From: Atriophallophorus winterbourni
Taxonomy: Eukaryota > Platyhelminthes > Trematoda > Plagiorchiida > Microphallidae
DNA: 64,000 nucleotides
Assembly: GCA_013407085.1 (NCBI GenBank)
Contig: JACCGJ010019629.1
Span: 27,612-91,611, forward strand
Direction of reading: 5' to 3'
Below the pieces are notes generated by a model that was not told where the DNA came from, did no database searches, and saw only the letters and a list, made by a program, of their open reading frames with translations. Positions 33,501-48,500 of this stretch are shown here, piece by piece. The position numbers and the translations under genes are program-made. Position 1 is the first letter of the stretch, and each line of letters begins with the position of its first letter.

Positions 33501-36500
33501 TCGGTACGGAATAGACTGCCATTCAATTTCTAAAAATGCAAGGCTTTTCAAATTGGTGAGCCATTCCATTACCAATATCACTTTGGGCAAACGATTTTGA
33601 GCTGGGCAGAGTCGGAAAGGGGTCTTTGTGTCTGGGTATGCGTCAGCCTGAAGAACAGCCTACAATGTAAGGTCAGCTACACGCGTGCTTCCAAGCTTCT
33701 AGGTATGCTGCGGTGGATTTTTAGAACCTTCTGGCGTTGAACGTTGCCCTCTATCGTGAAAGCCTAATTAATTCCAACCTCGGAGCATGCATCACAAGCT
33801 TCTCTCCGTGGTTAAGAAAGGATAAACTATTGCTTGATAAAATATACCTTCGTGCAATCAAAGTCGTAAGTAGTTTCCGGAAACCAACGTACGAGGAACG
33901 AATGCAAAACCAGAGACTGCTTACTCCCATTCAAAAAAGCTTTCGGAATGGTGTGATACTAGCATAAAAATATCAAATAACCCGCATCATCCTTTGAAAC
34001 ATTCATTCGAATACCGTGAGTCACAACGTGCACGCAGACACTCAGCGACACCACAAATTCCTCACTCCCGTATCGGCTGTCGCCGATATTTTTATTCTGT
34101 ACCGGTCTGTTTCCTCTGAAATGCCCTCCCCGAAACTATTGTAATCGCTCCCAGCGTCGAACATTTTTTTCGAAATTTGGACACTTATTTGTTGCATAAC
34201 GAATTAATGACACCTGCCTATTGTCTCATGGTAAGTATTCAACTGGACTATACTTGATGGAAATTAAAAGTAGCGCACATTCAGATACTCGTGTGGAGGA
34301 AGATACTGTCAGATTGCCCAGGCCTAGACAGATATTAAAAGTGAAATGGCACTGAGACTCCAGCGTGTTTCAGCACGAATTTCACTACCGGTGGCCGATC
34401 AATTTAGCACAGCGTTAGTCGTACAGCAAATAAGTACTGCACGATTGCACTCCGTGTATTTGACATTACATAATTATTTTTATTCGTTTTTCATGAACGA
34501 ATATTTGCTATGACATGGTAATTCTGAAGTTATGTGCTTTTTGAGGCCATAAATTCTAGAAGCTTGAATCTTCAGTCATCTTGTGTTCGAGGAATACATA
34601 TCTACAACAAAGTAGCAGCTCTTACTATAAGATCGGGAGGCAGACGTTGCTATTTGGATAACACATATTGTGCTACTGATATGAATAAAGTATAATATGA
34701 GGTTTTCGCGCACATTACCAGAGCAAAAACTACCTGATGGAAAGTTTTGGCGCAGCCAATCCTTTATCCCTCGATGCACCATAAAAATCGTTTACCGAAC
34801 GAGCAACTAATATTTGTCCTGCCATGTGCAATAGGTAAGGTGATGTTATTTATCACATGAGATGGGCAATGCATTATGGAGTTGGGTTTTCATGATACTC
34901 ATGGTAGTATGCGGACTTGAACTTGTTCATGCCTATACAAGAAAACAATTGATCGGATCATCGATTGAGAAGCCTTGCCAATAAGGTGGTGGGATGAGAC
35001 CCAGGTTGCATAACTTCTGATGATTGATTTTCCCGGTACACGTGGCTCTCACAACTGCCCATTGAACGCCATCTATCATGGCTCAATAGCGTAAACACAC
35101 AACGTTGAGGTATTCTCACTGCGATTGAATAATCTGGTGATTCTTCCACTGTTTCCTACTGTCCCTACCTGATGAGTGCAAACAGCACGAAACAGATCGT
35201 GGGGTGTGTGTGATGGAAATGCATTCAAATGAGCTTTGTCTTTCTGGTGATTTTAAATTCTTCTTCATTTTAAGAATTGCGCTAACGTTTCACTAAAACT
35301 GGGTTGTGGCATATTCACCAGATGTTTTGAAGCAGTCTCGTCAATCAAATTCTGTGCCAAATTCTTTCAAAGGTAAACGATAATTCATCTAAATGAGATT
35401 CCAAAATTGTGTTCACAAACTTATTCAAGATAACAAAAACTACAATAACAAATTGATTAAAATAACAAAAAACTAGGCAAAACTAATCTATCAACTTTTG
35501 TGTGTATGTATGCGATTAAGTGACAGAAAATACAGTTACAATAATCACAGGAAATTTCTTGAAGTGTAGTATGATCTAGTACAACGATCTCAAGATCTGA
35601 GGCTACCTATAGCACTATGCTCAGAAAATATGATTGGCTCATTAAACAATGAATGGATTAGCCGGCTTTATCTTGTTCCCCTTGAGATTCATGAAGAGTA
35701 TTAATCGTATCGTGTTTTTTTGCGTTAATCGCTGTACGTTGACCAACAGAACAAAACAACAAATAAAACGATCAACTCTAACGAGGAAATCAATGAGAAG
35801 CCTGGTGATCTACCTTCTAAACTTTTGTCCAATCGACGAATCAGATTTTCAGTCCCACGTAATTTGAACAACTCTGCCGGATTGCGAGGTCGGTGCGTTG
35901 GTGCGGAGCGACTGGCGAATTTTTGATAGTACACACATTCTTTTGAGCGCCACCCGTCCATTATCAATCCAATTACTTCAAATGCTGCGAAAATAGATTT
36001 TTAGAGCATAGAACAGCAAAATAATGATTTTTGGAAAAGACATAAAACAACTCTTTATACAGGAACTTCTGATCGAGCCTGGATTGTGGTCTAGCCAGCC
36101 GCATAATGTCCATATATGTGATAAAGTTTCTAGATATAAAACAACAGCGTGATCTCATGGATAGCCGTTGTATGTGCTGCTACATGTTCTAATATTAATT
36201 AATCATCATCATTATTATTGCCAAAAATGCATTAGATCATTATGTTCCAGCGCTTGGATACCTTGATAAAGTGAGGACGAAAAATTGTCGAAAAAGAACA
36301 GATGGGAGAGCTTACAAGCTCAATTGGCTCATATTGATAAAACCTGGGCGGATAGGGGTGAAAATTCGACGTTACAATATAATCAACACAAGGTCAAGTG
36401 AGTGAAAGGCTATCGAAGCCACAGCTCGATCACACAATGTACTGTTATGGTTCAGAAAAAGAAATACCATTGACACAGATATAAATTAGTTATCGGCGGC

Positions 36501-39500
36501 AAAATGATGCTTACATCAGAACCAGTAGTGACAATTGTTATGTGAAACATTATTATGTGTCATTGGCTCTGCGACATTGGACAACGCAGATTGCAAACAA
36601 TTGACGGGTCGAGCTGCACCTAGTCCAAAAAGATCCAGGTCGTCAAACACATGAATTTAAAAACAATCCTCTTCGAAAACTTTGTGCTAAAGTTGTTTGC
36701 AGAAGTTTTATCGAACCATGATTACAAATGTGAGTAGCTTGATTTATACTAAGATTGACCAACTAAGATAGAAGCTAAAAAGTTAAGTTTGGTGGGTGAC
36801 GTCAGGATTGATTGGCGCATTCACCTCTATGTCTTTACGAATGATTTGTTATCGAACACCTCTCTCTTAGGATCCATTGTCCTCTACAAGTGTGGCCGAG
36901 GTGAATCAACTAAATCGCACCGTAACGGCGTGTATAAGCACATCGAGGTTTATGCGTTGTGTTAACGAAGAACATAAACGATAAGGGCTAATGTGTAAGG
37001 GTTTCGACCACCAACAAGAGAGCTAATCATTGATCCTGCACCTTTAGTGAAGCAGCTTTTATCAATGCCGCGTCGTTTATGGAAAATACCTTTGGTTTAC
37101 GCATGAGTTCCTTTTCAGTTTAGAGTTGCTTAGCTTACACGGTAGCATATTTCTCATCGACACATAGAAACGAATAATGTCATAAAATTGACAAGATACA
37201 GCTCGTACTAATTAGAACGTGCAGTAGCGAAGCAACATACAAGTTAATCTAATCGTAAAACGTACGTGAAATAATACAGAACAATTAGTTCACCGATAGA
37301 TCTAGTACCCGCGTTACGAATGAAGAGCCATTAGAAAAGAATGCGTTCAATCTAAATAAACTCAAAGTTATTGTTCTGCTCCCAGATTCAGTTCACGCAC
37401 GCTTCTTACACTATCCATAGTCAACGGTCAATGCCTATACTAAATGCGCCAATGGGTTGCTAATCGAAGCATTAAAACAGATGATCGTGTGCATAGGAGC
37501 CTTTCATTGCTACACAGCCATATATTTATACATAAACTCTATAATTGTGAATTTTCTCATCCAGATATCAGAGAAACTCAAATATGGCAAAATAGCGTAA
37601 AGGTATCCAAGGATCCTGATTCGTATCCATCCCGGTTGCACATTGCTTGACCCAGATCCCTACCTACACAAATTCATGCTAAAGAAAGCTGAGAGAAGCA
37701 CGGCCATGTGGCGAAGAATACAGCAAAATCACGGGGCATCGAACTCACGGTCCTCGTCCGCTGCGTTCAAATCTTGTGTGTCGACTTCCCAACCTTCAGT
37801 TGGTCGTAGCTCCGGTTCGATCGAGTATTCGTCCAACATGAACTTGAGAATAGCAGGCGGAACTTCAGGATACATTGATCGCATTGCGCTCCAGTTAAGC
37901 TGCAAAGTTAAAGGTGAACATTTTGAATGACATCCAGAAACGATGGAAACAAAGCAGAGCAAATGAAGAAATTGTAGGCAGAAAAGGAAGAGCATGTTCA
38001 GTTACTTAGAGTGATGATGAAAGACAGATTTCAGCCGGATAACTCGAAAGTTGATCTGTTCTAGCAGTTTTACCCTTTGCTCTGCCTAAAATCCGGGATA
38101 ATGTGCATTCCTTCGCTTGCCTATAACTAACGTAGACAAATAATTTCGTGAGTATTGACTCAATCGTATCGATAATTTCTATTCCTTATTACATTGAAAA
38201 AAATCATCAAGAATATTTTTGGCCCAGTTTGCATAGCTAACAGCGCATGATCGATTTTTTATTGTGTGCATCTCTTCACTGGATAGAGGAGTTCCGTGAG
38301 AATTTGAGCGACAAACGGCCTCAAGTGTTCTCATTGGAGCCCAATGGAAGTATAACTAATTGATCTTGCCAAGAAAGTGCGTCTGATCTCATGGAATACC
38401 CGCGACGCGTAATTTGCTATGAATGTTGTAACAAGGTTCAAACAAAAACCTGGGGAAAGACGTGACAGTTGTGTTTCGGTTAACAAAAACAGTGTTCGAA
38501 ATGTTTCACGTTTTATACTGAAGCATTTTTCGTCAGTGTTTGAGTGATAAACAGAATTCAAATAACTATGAAGCAAATAGTTTGAATCAACGTGAAAGTT
38601 AAATTTAAATTTCATTTTCATGAGCAAAAACACATTTAGGGCCTAAAGCATATTTTTGGCGCACAATAGTCGACTTTTTTGTTGTGCCGGTGCTGGGTGG
38701 CCGTAACTCATAGTTACAACACAAGTTCCTATCTATCTAAGTAACAAGAATTTCGATAGTACGAGTTAGGTTGAAAAATTTTGGTTATTGTGGCTTTAGC
38801 TGTAGTTAAAATTCGCTAATCAAGTTTCTATGCCACTATGGGAAACCCTAATAAAGACCGAGAACGCATGCTCAGAATTCACTTGGTGACCTTTGTTAAA
38901 CAGATGCGTTCGGATCTAACTGCCCACACTCCTGGAGTAATGACACTGCCCGTTTCTGTTCACACTCATGAATCTAGGCGTTACCATTTCCGGCAAATGC
39001 TAAACTCACGTTAATAATTTCATGTTTAGGTGTGGATAACAGGTTGGCGAATTCGACTATGATATTCAGCGGACGTCGATGTGCATCCAATTTATTTGTG
39101 ACGAGCCACTGTTGCAGCCAGTTAACTCCTGCCAACAAACGTTCTCCGGTATTGCAATCCACTGGGATAGATGCTGTAAAAAGTGAGAAATGTCCATTAA
39201 TTTTTGTCACACGATCACAATTAATAAATTGGGGAAAGGTCATACGAACATCGGAACTCAAAGAACTACAACTTCTATAAACGAATACTGATGCTTAACG
39301 TTTAGACAGAGACCAGAATTTTGGTCGTTATGATACCAACGCAAAAGCTTGTTCAAATGTTGTGATTAAATACTTAGTTGAATAATTACAGCTATCGAAA
39401 TTGAAACGACAGTGATTAGGAATAAGTGGTTGGGGTAAAATGGCCAGAAAAGATGAGGAATCAAGACCTGTGGCAGATTGATGCTGAGGACCCGATCGCC

Positions 39501-42500
39501 CAGCAGATCAGTAGAAGAAAGTACAGATGGGTTGGGCACACCTTGCGGAAACCTTATGATGACATCACGCGTCATGCTCTGGAATGGAACCCAATCGGGA
39601 AGAGACGGGTCGGACACCCAAGGCTATCTTGGAGGCGCTCGTGTGAAGAGGAAATCCGCAAGTGTGGACTTAACTGGAACGACATCAAACTAGTTGCTGT
39701 GGACAGACCAAACTGGAGACAAGTTGCCGAGGCCCTATGTTTCTCCAGGAGCTCAAGGGATTAAGTCAAGTTAAGTCAAGGTTGGTGGTAGCTGATAAAT
39801 TCTCTCGACTATCAGGTTGATCTAATGGGCTCAACGCAGCGAGTGCTAAACTGGAACCAGTTGCTTCGAAATCGCTTTACAGTTAGATCGAAGTGTAAAC
39901 CAACACAGCGAAGGTACGGACATCTCTTGTGGTTACGAGATTCGCCTCTAAGAGATACGCATAATTTTACTATTTGTCATGAGTGCAATAAACTTATGGA
40001 CATCCGACATTCTCTGTGTTGTGGATTGCCAGGGTGAAGGCGGTTAATGGTTGACTGATTTTGCTCAGATTGTAAATCGTTGGCGCAATGAACGACTGAA
40101 ACGGAAACGCGGGTGCCATAATTAAAGCTTGATCGAATGTCCTCGTGGATGTAAGTCGACAACGTAATGGATAGAAAATCAGTTCCGTTGTGACCTTGTC
40201 AATAACCAATGATTTAGCGCCAAAAAGTTGACTTCGACACTGTGACCTGTGCCTAGTACGCATACAGCCAATGCTGTTTCACGAATTAGGTTTGATAATC
40301 CTTCTTTATTTTGAGAACATCTTTCTGCGCTTATTCTTTTCCTTGATACCGGTGTGAATTATCATGGAGGAGTTAAATAGTTTCACATCTTGACATTTAT
40401 TACTTTCGATTCTGAATGTTTTATTACTGTAGAAAGCTGAAACTAAATGTTTCAGAGCTTCTGTGCAGCGATGAATGTCTACACAAAACTGCTGTAGCTG
40501 ATGCTATGAAATTTATTTCCATGAATCTGCAGGCGATGTAAGCAACAAAATACGTCCAGGGAAAAGTATTTAATTTTTGTCTTGTTTAAAATCGTTCAGC
40601 ATTATCGATTTGAATATGTTTGGGAACGATTGTGGTTTCATAATGCGAAGAAATTTGAGTGCAATCGATTAGAGTAGGTTTCACTTCTAACACAGAAGCT
40701 TCGTCAGACCAAGGGTGATAGTCATGACAAGAAACATGACTAAGTAGCAGTCAACCCACCACCACTGATTTGACCTTACCGCTAAACAGCCTATAGTGTA
40801 CGCCTACGGTATGCCACGTCTCGTATGCATGCCTACTAGAGTTTTCAACATCAATCTAATGCAAGTGAACACGGTCAACGTCGGTTGACACAGCGGCTAA
40901 CATTCGTAAAAGTACATAATTAACGGGATAAGGTTAAGCTATTTTTGAAGAAAAACAAAATCTAATTAACTAGTAGGTAAAAGGTGAATAACAACTATTT
41001 ACCTTCGCATCAGTGCCGAGCGCCAGATTGTGGAGATTTCTGCCCCATCCACCTTATTGACCGTAAGTCGACCTGCCTTGGCAATTTCGACCGCCTCTGC
41101 GTGTAGGCATTCGCTATACGGTTTAATACCCCGTCTCAATATTTCCACATTGCCTAGATCGACGCTGTGGCCCGTATCTAAAACGGGCTCCACCATCACG
41201 AATAAGGGATTAAAATTCCCTCGATTCCCGGGGCTAATTCTGGACACGCTTTCGTTGTTCTTCGATTCTGTTATGCATTTCCGCGGAAGTCTGCCATATG
41301 TAAACACCCGAACTGACCTTACAGTTAATTCTGCAGATGCTGTTCGTAACGCTAGATAAAGGTGTCTTATATTTGAGGTGCATCAGAATTGAACCGATAG
41401 TTTTCCCTTTCTTGTAAGTTACGCATATGGCCGTCTGGTTCGAGATTCTACGTATCGCTTCAGATGTGCCTTTTACATACTGTTACAAACTGTATCTCGC
41501 TCAAACTAATGTGTTGTTTACATCCCCGCACGTTGTGAGCAACACATTACTTTGGTCATCCATAAGCGCATTGAGTGCTTGACCAAGCATCATTTTGTGG
41601 TACTGTGTTTGAACATCGTGATTCGTTGTACGAACCCAATGTAACAGTGTCATTAATGTATAACTTTGTATCTAGCTCAATTCTAATATAATGAGCAATT
41701 ACATAGACAAAAAGAAGGGTTGGCAATGGGCCAGTGCACTTCTTGGTTTATATCAACGACCTACCAGAGACCTTCTCGTGCAAGGTGCTTTTCTTTGCTG
41801 ATGATATTAAACTTTGGAAGCGGATAAAATCAACTGCGAACTATATTCGGCTGCAAAGTGAATTAGAGGCTCTCTGTGAATGGTCAATACGGAATAAGCT
41901 GCCATTCAATTTCCAAAAATTCAAGGTTTTGCAAATTGCTAAGCCATTCCAGTACATATATCAGTTTGGGCAAACGATTTTGAGCTGGGCAGTGTCGGAT
42001 GGGGGTCTTTGAGTCTGGATATGCGGCAGCCTGAAGAACAGCCTGCATTGTAAGCTCAGCTACAACCTTGCTTCCACGCCTCTAGGTATGCTGCGACGGA
42101 TTTTTAGAACCTTCTGGCCTGGAACGTTGCCATACATCACGAAAGCCTGCTAAATTTGGACCATGGATCATGCAACAAAAGATTGGACTCCGTGGTTAAA
42201 GAATGATGTACTATTGCTTGATAAAATACACCATCGTGCAACCAAAGTCGTAAGTAGTTTTTGGAAACCAACTTACGAAGAACGATTGCAAAAAAGGAGG
42301 CTCCTTACTCCATCTTCAAAGAAGCCTTCGGAGTGGTGTGATACTAGTATACAAAATATTAAATAACCCACATCATCCTTTAAAACATTCATTCGAATAC
42401 CATGTGTCACAACATACACGCATACACTCAGCGACACCACAAATTCCTCACTCCCGTATCAGCTGTCGCCGATTTTTTTATTCTGTACGGGTGAGTTTCT

Positions 42501-45500
42501 TCTGGAATGCCCTACTCGAAACTATTGTCATCGCTCCCAGGATCGAAACATTCATTTAAAATTTGAACACCTAATTGTTGCATAACGATTTAACGACACC
42601 TGAGTGTTGACTCATGGTAAGTATTCAACTGGACTATACTTGACATTAAATAATTATTTTTATTCGTTTTTCATGAACGAATATTTACTATGACATGGTA
42701 ATTCTGAAGTTGTGCTTTTTGAAGCAAGAATGCTTACATGTTTAGAGCTTGTATAAACACTAGAATTATCCAAACAAATATTCTCACCCTTTTGTTATTT
42801 AATCAAGGATGTTGCTGCGCTATTTTGGGTCATTTTTGTTGTATTTTGATTGATTTGTATGAACAGTGAGCCATTAGCAATGAGTGATAGTTATATATGT
42901 TGTCACCTCAATTTAGGATGGTCAACAACACTGTGCATTCTAATTCATGTTGTACTTCATCATCCTACCCCTAAGATAGGAGAAATAGTTCTAACCAACT
43001 CCACGAACACAGCTTGTGGGACAAGTCGCCGATCGATCTTGCGTAAAGCGTGTGGAAGCTTGTTTCAATTACTATGATTAACGCATTGATTGGCTTTTTG
43101 GTGAGTACATTTCCGTTGTAAATCATCGCTACACAAATACCCCATGTTCTGAAAGATCAATGTTGCTATTGATTTGATTATATGTTCGAGATTAGCAGAG
43201 CTGCACTCCAAACATGCACCCATGTTACTGGTATTCGACCATGGATAAGCCCGCCAAGGCTTAATATAGGCCGAATACTTCACTGAACTATGCGCTACTC
43301 AATCATTTCCCCGTTAGATTTATAGATTGGATGTGGCGAATATACTAACAAAAGTGAAAGGTTAACCAAAATCTGTTGAAAAATGCTGCTCACAATTTGT
43401 TCACACATTATCAAAGCTTAATCGGACAAAAACATGTATTTATGACAGCATATTATAGTAATGTGTTGTTCACATCCTCGCACTTATACACCACAACCGG
43501 TATCTGACTTTTTTCCGTCATCAGGTGTGTAAGTGAGGTAATGTGAGCAACACATTACTGTGGTCATTCATCAGCGCCTCGAGTGCTTGGCCAGGAATGA
43601 CTATGTGATTCCGTGTTTGAACATCGTGGTTCGTTGTACGAAGCCTATGAAAAAGTGGCTTCAAAGCCTAACGTCGTTTAAGACTTTTCCACTGATACAC
43701 TGCTCAACGAACCTAATTTTACTGTCTCCACCTGATGACGGCGAACAGCCAAAAACTGGTTGTGGTGTGTATGTGTGGGGAATGTGAGTAACACCATACT
43801 TTGGTCATTGATAAGTGCCTAGAGCGCTAGACCATATATCACTGTGATTTCGTTTCTGAACATTGTGGTTCGAAGACTAGTAAACAGTGGATTCAAAGTC
43901 TAAATTTGTTGACAGCATATAATACTTCAAACGCTTGATGAGACAATGTTGAAACTTCCCTCTCCCCCCTCAGTTGCAGGTGAAACGTTTCATGGTCATT
44001 CACCGTAAATACTAAGCATATAAAATGTATACCCATAATAAGTTAGCATAGATAATTTTGCTTTAACTTATTTGAATCCAGTGTGAAGCATGAGCAAGTG
44101 ATGTGATCACATCTGTCCCGCCATTTAGTTGGTCGTTGCTACTTGATTTTATCGAGTCCCACTGCTCCACTTGTTCTAAAGATTACCCAAGGTCATCAAA
44201 TTCTGCGCTGAGCTAACAAAAATAAACTCGTAAATTGCTAAAACTTGAAATAGAGTGTAATATTTTCGGCCTTTTTGAAGGGCTTTCCTTAAACAGTTAA
44301 CCACTCCGATTCCTTAACCCGGGTAAGCAGCTGCATAAGTTTCGACTACGGATGTGAAGACGTAGTCAGCTGGTGAAATTTCATATGGGGCGTGTAAATA
44401 CCGTGAAAAATTCTGTATGAAGATTAATGCTGTAGTTTTTGATTTGTTTTGTTTCTATCTTCATAATAGTAGCACGTCACGCAGTTTGAACATTTTTGTC
44501 AAAATCCGTGCATAAATTAATCCAACAAGTTGCCACAATCATGATCATCATTAAGCACAAGCCTGGAGCCAGACAAAGCGCTACAATGCAAGCCAATCCG
44601 TACAAACCTCGCCTTGAGATCACGTTTCATCATTCCGATGATCATACAGTTTTATGTATGTTGCATTTGAGACAAAAATCGTCATTGCAAAATTTGAAAT
44701 TTTGAAAACCTACCCGTCACTTGTATCTTACCTCCTACGATAGCTAAATGACGAAAACGATGCCATTAAAATTTGTCGCAATGGCAATTGAACCAGGAGA
44801 TAGTGCCTGTAATGAGCATTTAAAATGCTTTTCTTACTGAAACTGAGATATAAGCTTTATATTGCTCTCTTGATAAGTATACGATAAAAATATCGGCGAT
44901 TCTATTTTCAGGGTACAAGAAGTTGCGTAAACTGAACCGAACTGATGAAAAAAACCAGATTTATTCACTGATTGAACCATTTTCTGGCTGATAATATAGT
45001 TAACAGCTTCCCTCTCCTTCAAATGGTAAAATGCAAAATGTTTGGATTTTTGAAGGCTGAAATTCCATGAAGAATATCCGTTCGACCCTTTGTTACAGGA
45101 CTCTGCTCAGTTTTATTTGTTGCATCACAAATTGCAACCCGCTAAACGATTCGAATGAAATTTTGTATTAATATACTGGTGGGGTATTTTAAAGGGTCCG
45201 AACCTTCTCGGGTAATAAATAGATTCGAATGATATCAAAACCAATGTGATAAATTGTATAAACTAACCAGTACTTAATATGGCATAAAGTATATCATGAG
45301 CGATCAGCGACAGCACCTGACGCCATACGATTGCTTCCACACGAACCTCGGTCGTACTAACCAAACGACTGCCACCTGAATCGAGAAAATTATTACCCGG
45401 CTTTGATATTCGAGCGTAGTCTATCAGCCCCCAATGATCTCCGCTTTCGCTATCTGTTCCTGTGGAAAAATGTGGGTCACTTCCATCAGCCATGGATGAC

Positions 45501-48500
45501 CGCCGCCCTGTTCTAGAGTAGCCCGAAGCTTGCGTGCCGCGCATCCTAGAATTGTCTTTGTTGTTCGTTGTGCGAAACGGTGAAGTGGGAGTAGGTGAAG
45601 CTAGTTCGTGTTCGTCGAATCCTGATGGATAGAATGCTTGGTGAAAACATCTCGAAAATTTCTGCAAACGTTCCTGCAATTTGAAGTTGTTTATGATAGA
45701 TGTGCGGGCCGAGGAGAATCCAGATTCTTTGGAATGTGCGGAAGCTGGAGATAAGGCTTCTTCTTGATAAAAATATGTAATGTGGGGTGAAATTTCCTGT
45801 TGAATAGATGATCGAATGTTTTTATAATGGGTCTCGATAAAATTCTAAAATCTGAAAATACTGATTTAAGCAACATGTTAAAGGTTATGGGAAACATCAA
45901 AGCCGTTTACTGTTATTTGGTGAGGCAGTACAAAAAGCCGGTTACTATAGTATTTTTTGTTTATTTGGCAGAGCAATATTGATTACCTGTTGATTGCTGC
46001 TAGCACAATTAGATTAAAATTCGAAATTAAACTTTAATGCGAAACCAAATAAAGAGTTTGCGTTCTCCATCGTTCTTCTAAACGCTCCACGATTTAAATG
46101 GGGAAGATGAGCGCTCGGTAACTAGTTGCCCAATTTTAGAAATAAAATTGACCGCTCGAATGGGCAAAGATGCGGAAATGAATGTAAGTAAAACTGTCAG
46201 TCATATGAGTCTATATCCAATCACAAATTAGAGGCTTCACTTCATTGCACACCTACTTGACAATAGAAGGACAGGCAAAAACATGTTTCTTCGATCAGCT
46301 CGAGATCTGGGAGTTTAACCTAAAATCACTATTCCAAAAGTTTCTAACTCAATTTGAAAACCTTGTCTATGCTCAACAGTTTTAGGATCAGGGCTAAAAT
46401 CATTACTATTCGACCTGGTATGCTATTCAATTTCCAAATATTTGAAATAATACACTGCTAACTCGCAAAATTTCAAGTAGCACATCTTCCTTAAAACTTT
46501 TTATCTCAAAAGGCAGGTCACTAATCAGTCGCGGTCGCCTAAGATCCGGCTGTGGAGTTGCAGTCTACTTTCATGAACGTTTAGCGCAGTGTAACGTAAT
46601 CGCTCATCCTGATCTCAGCCTTCCTGACGCGACGTGGTGTTCAGTAAACTTAGTCAATGAAGATGAATGTAGGATCGGCATCATTTACCGCTCACCGTAA
46701 TTCGAAAGCTCTTTTAATGATGAACTAATCGAATCCTTGCAATACATCACAAGCTGCCAGACTACTCAATTGCTGGTTATGAGCTATTTTAATCTCCCGC
46801 ATCATTTTTCAAGAAGTGAACACCCCCACATTCGTTTGAACATAAATTCAAGGAGGTTATCAAAATTGCTTCACTGCAAAACCACGTTGACCAGCCAACT
46901 CGCAGATTGGGTCTTGACCAACATTCAACCTTTCACCTTGTTTTAACGAATGAAGAAATCGCGGTAGAGGATATTCGATACCTGGCACCACTGGGAAAGA
47001 GTGATAATGCGGTGATTCCCTTTGATTATGTGTGTAGTGCGGAACAATTGAGCCAACAGACAACATTCTTCAGGAAAATGCAATTTCAATCCTTAAATCT
47101 CAGTCTCCAGGATACACACACTAAGGAGTTTGATTTCATGGATTCTGGCTTTTAGTACAATACATTGCTTGGACCTCTTCTATTCTTGGTGTATATGAAC
47201 GATATGGTAGTGGATTTTGGATGTAAATTGGTGCTGATTGCCGATGATATTAAAATATGGAAACGTGTCAGGTCTGTTAATGACTGTATAGCATTACAAC
47301 GAGATCTGTGCACTTTAATTCGTTGGCCCCAGACAAACGAGTTACCATTTAACCCTGCGAAATGCAAAATGCTGCGGCTTGGAAAATCTCTGTACCACAC
47401 ATATCAGCTTGGCACCCAAGATCTCGTCTGGACCACCACAGAAAAAGATCTCGGTATCTGGGTGTCGTTTAACCTTAAGCCTGAACATCATTGCCGGACA
47501 GTGTACAATAAAGCCAGCCGTATCTCGAATCTTTTAAAAAGGATTTTCTCGCCCGAAACCTTACCCCAGTTAATTAATACGTATGTACGTCCTGTTATGG
47601 ATTATCCCATCCAAGCCTGCGCACCATGGCTGAGGAAGCATATTGAACTACTTGACATGATGTATCATTGTGCGACGAGGTTGGTCTCCCGATATAGAAA
47701 TTCGACTTTCGAAAGCGAATGTTAAAACTAAATCTACATGATTTTAACCAACGACGGATATGGAGTGACCTCCTGTTGGCACTCAAAATCTTGCATCCTC
47801 AAAACCATCCCCTTAAACACTTGCTAAAGCCTTACTCGAACACCAACAGATCCAAAGGCTTTAAGTATTCCGCATTCTCGATTGGATATCCGTAGTAATT
47901 TTTTCTCAGTTAGAATTTGTTTCACAGGGAACATTTTGTCTGAAGAAATCACACGCTCAGAATCCGTTGCGGTTTTCACTTCTAAATATAGCGAATATAG
48001 CTACGAACCATGCGGTATGTGACTGTCCCTATTGACTTTTGAGAGATTTTATTATTTTACTCCATATACCTCGTCATCCTGTGGTTATTGTTAAGCTTAC
48101 TGATTTTTTACCATAAAACGTTCTGAGTTCTGAGTTCATGAAAAATACACCAGATAATGCAGAATATAATTTGGAAAGCGATTCCCAACGGGGTGGCAAT
48201 CAATTTAAACCAATTAATATAGATTCACGCGGTTGAACGCTCATGCATGGACAACACCTGAGAAGTAACGTACCGAAGCTGCGTTGATTGTTCAGACAAA
48301 TATTGATTTATCAAAAAATCGATCACAATGCTACTGGCTGAGTGCTACCGTGCATACAGCCACGCTAACACGCACACACATTCTTCAATATGTGCTCAAT
48401 AACGTCAAAGTAGGTGAATGAGGTCAAATGCAACATTGATCGATAGCATGCGCCGTAAGATTAACTCGGTGCAGTGGACTGATAAATAACACCTGAGTCA

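Noticed and set aside
39825..40037. Plus-strand frame with CHECNKL and further Cys/His residues
   Set aside because: Too short and the spacing fits no zinc-finger family I know; mentioned only as unassigned intron sequence.
42770..43300. Short frames downstream of CR1 copy 2
   Set aside because: No CR1 similarity beyond about 42730 and no motif; treated as plain intron.
45691..45900. Minus-strand frame just upstream of RADIL exon 3
   Set aside because: Lies on the intron side of a clear acceptor (45674) and is AT-rich without domain similarity.
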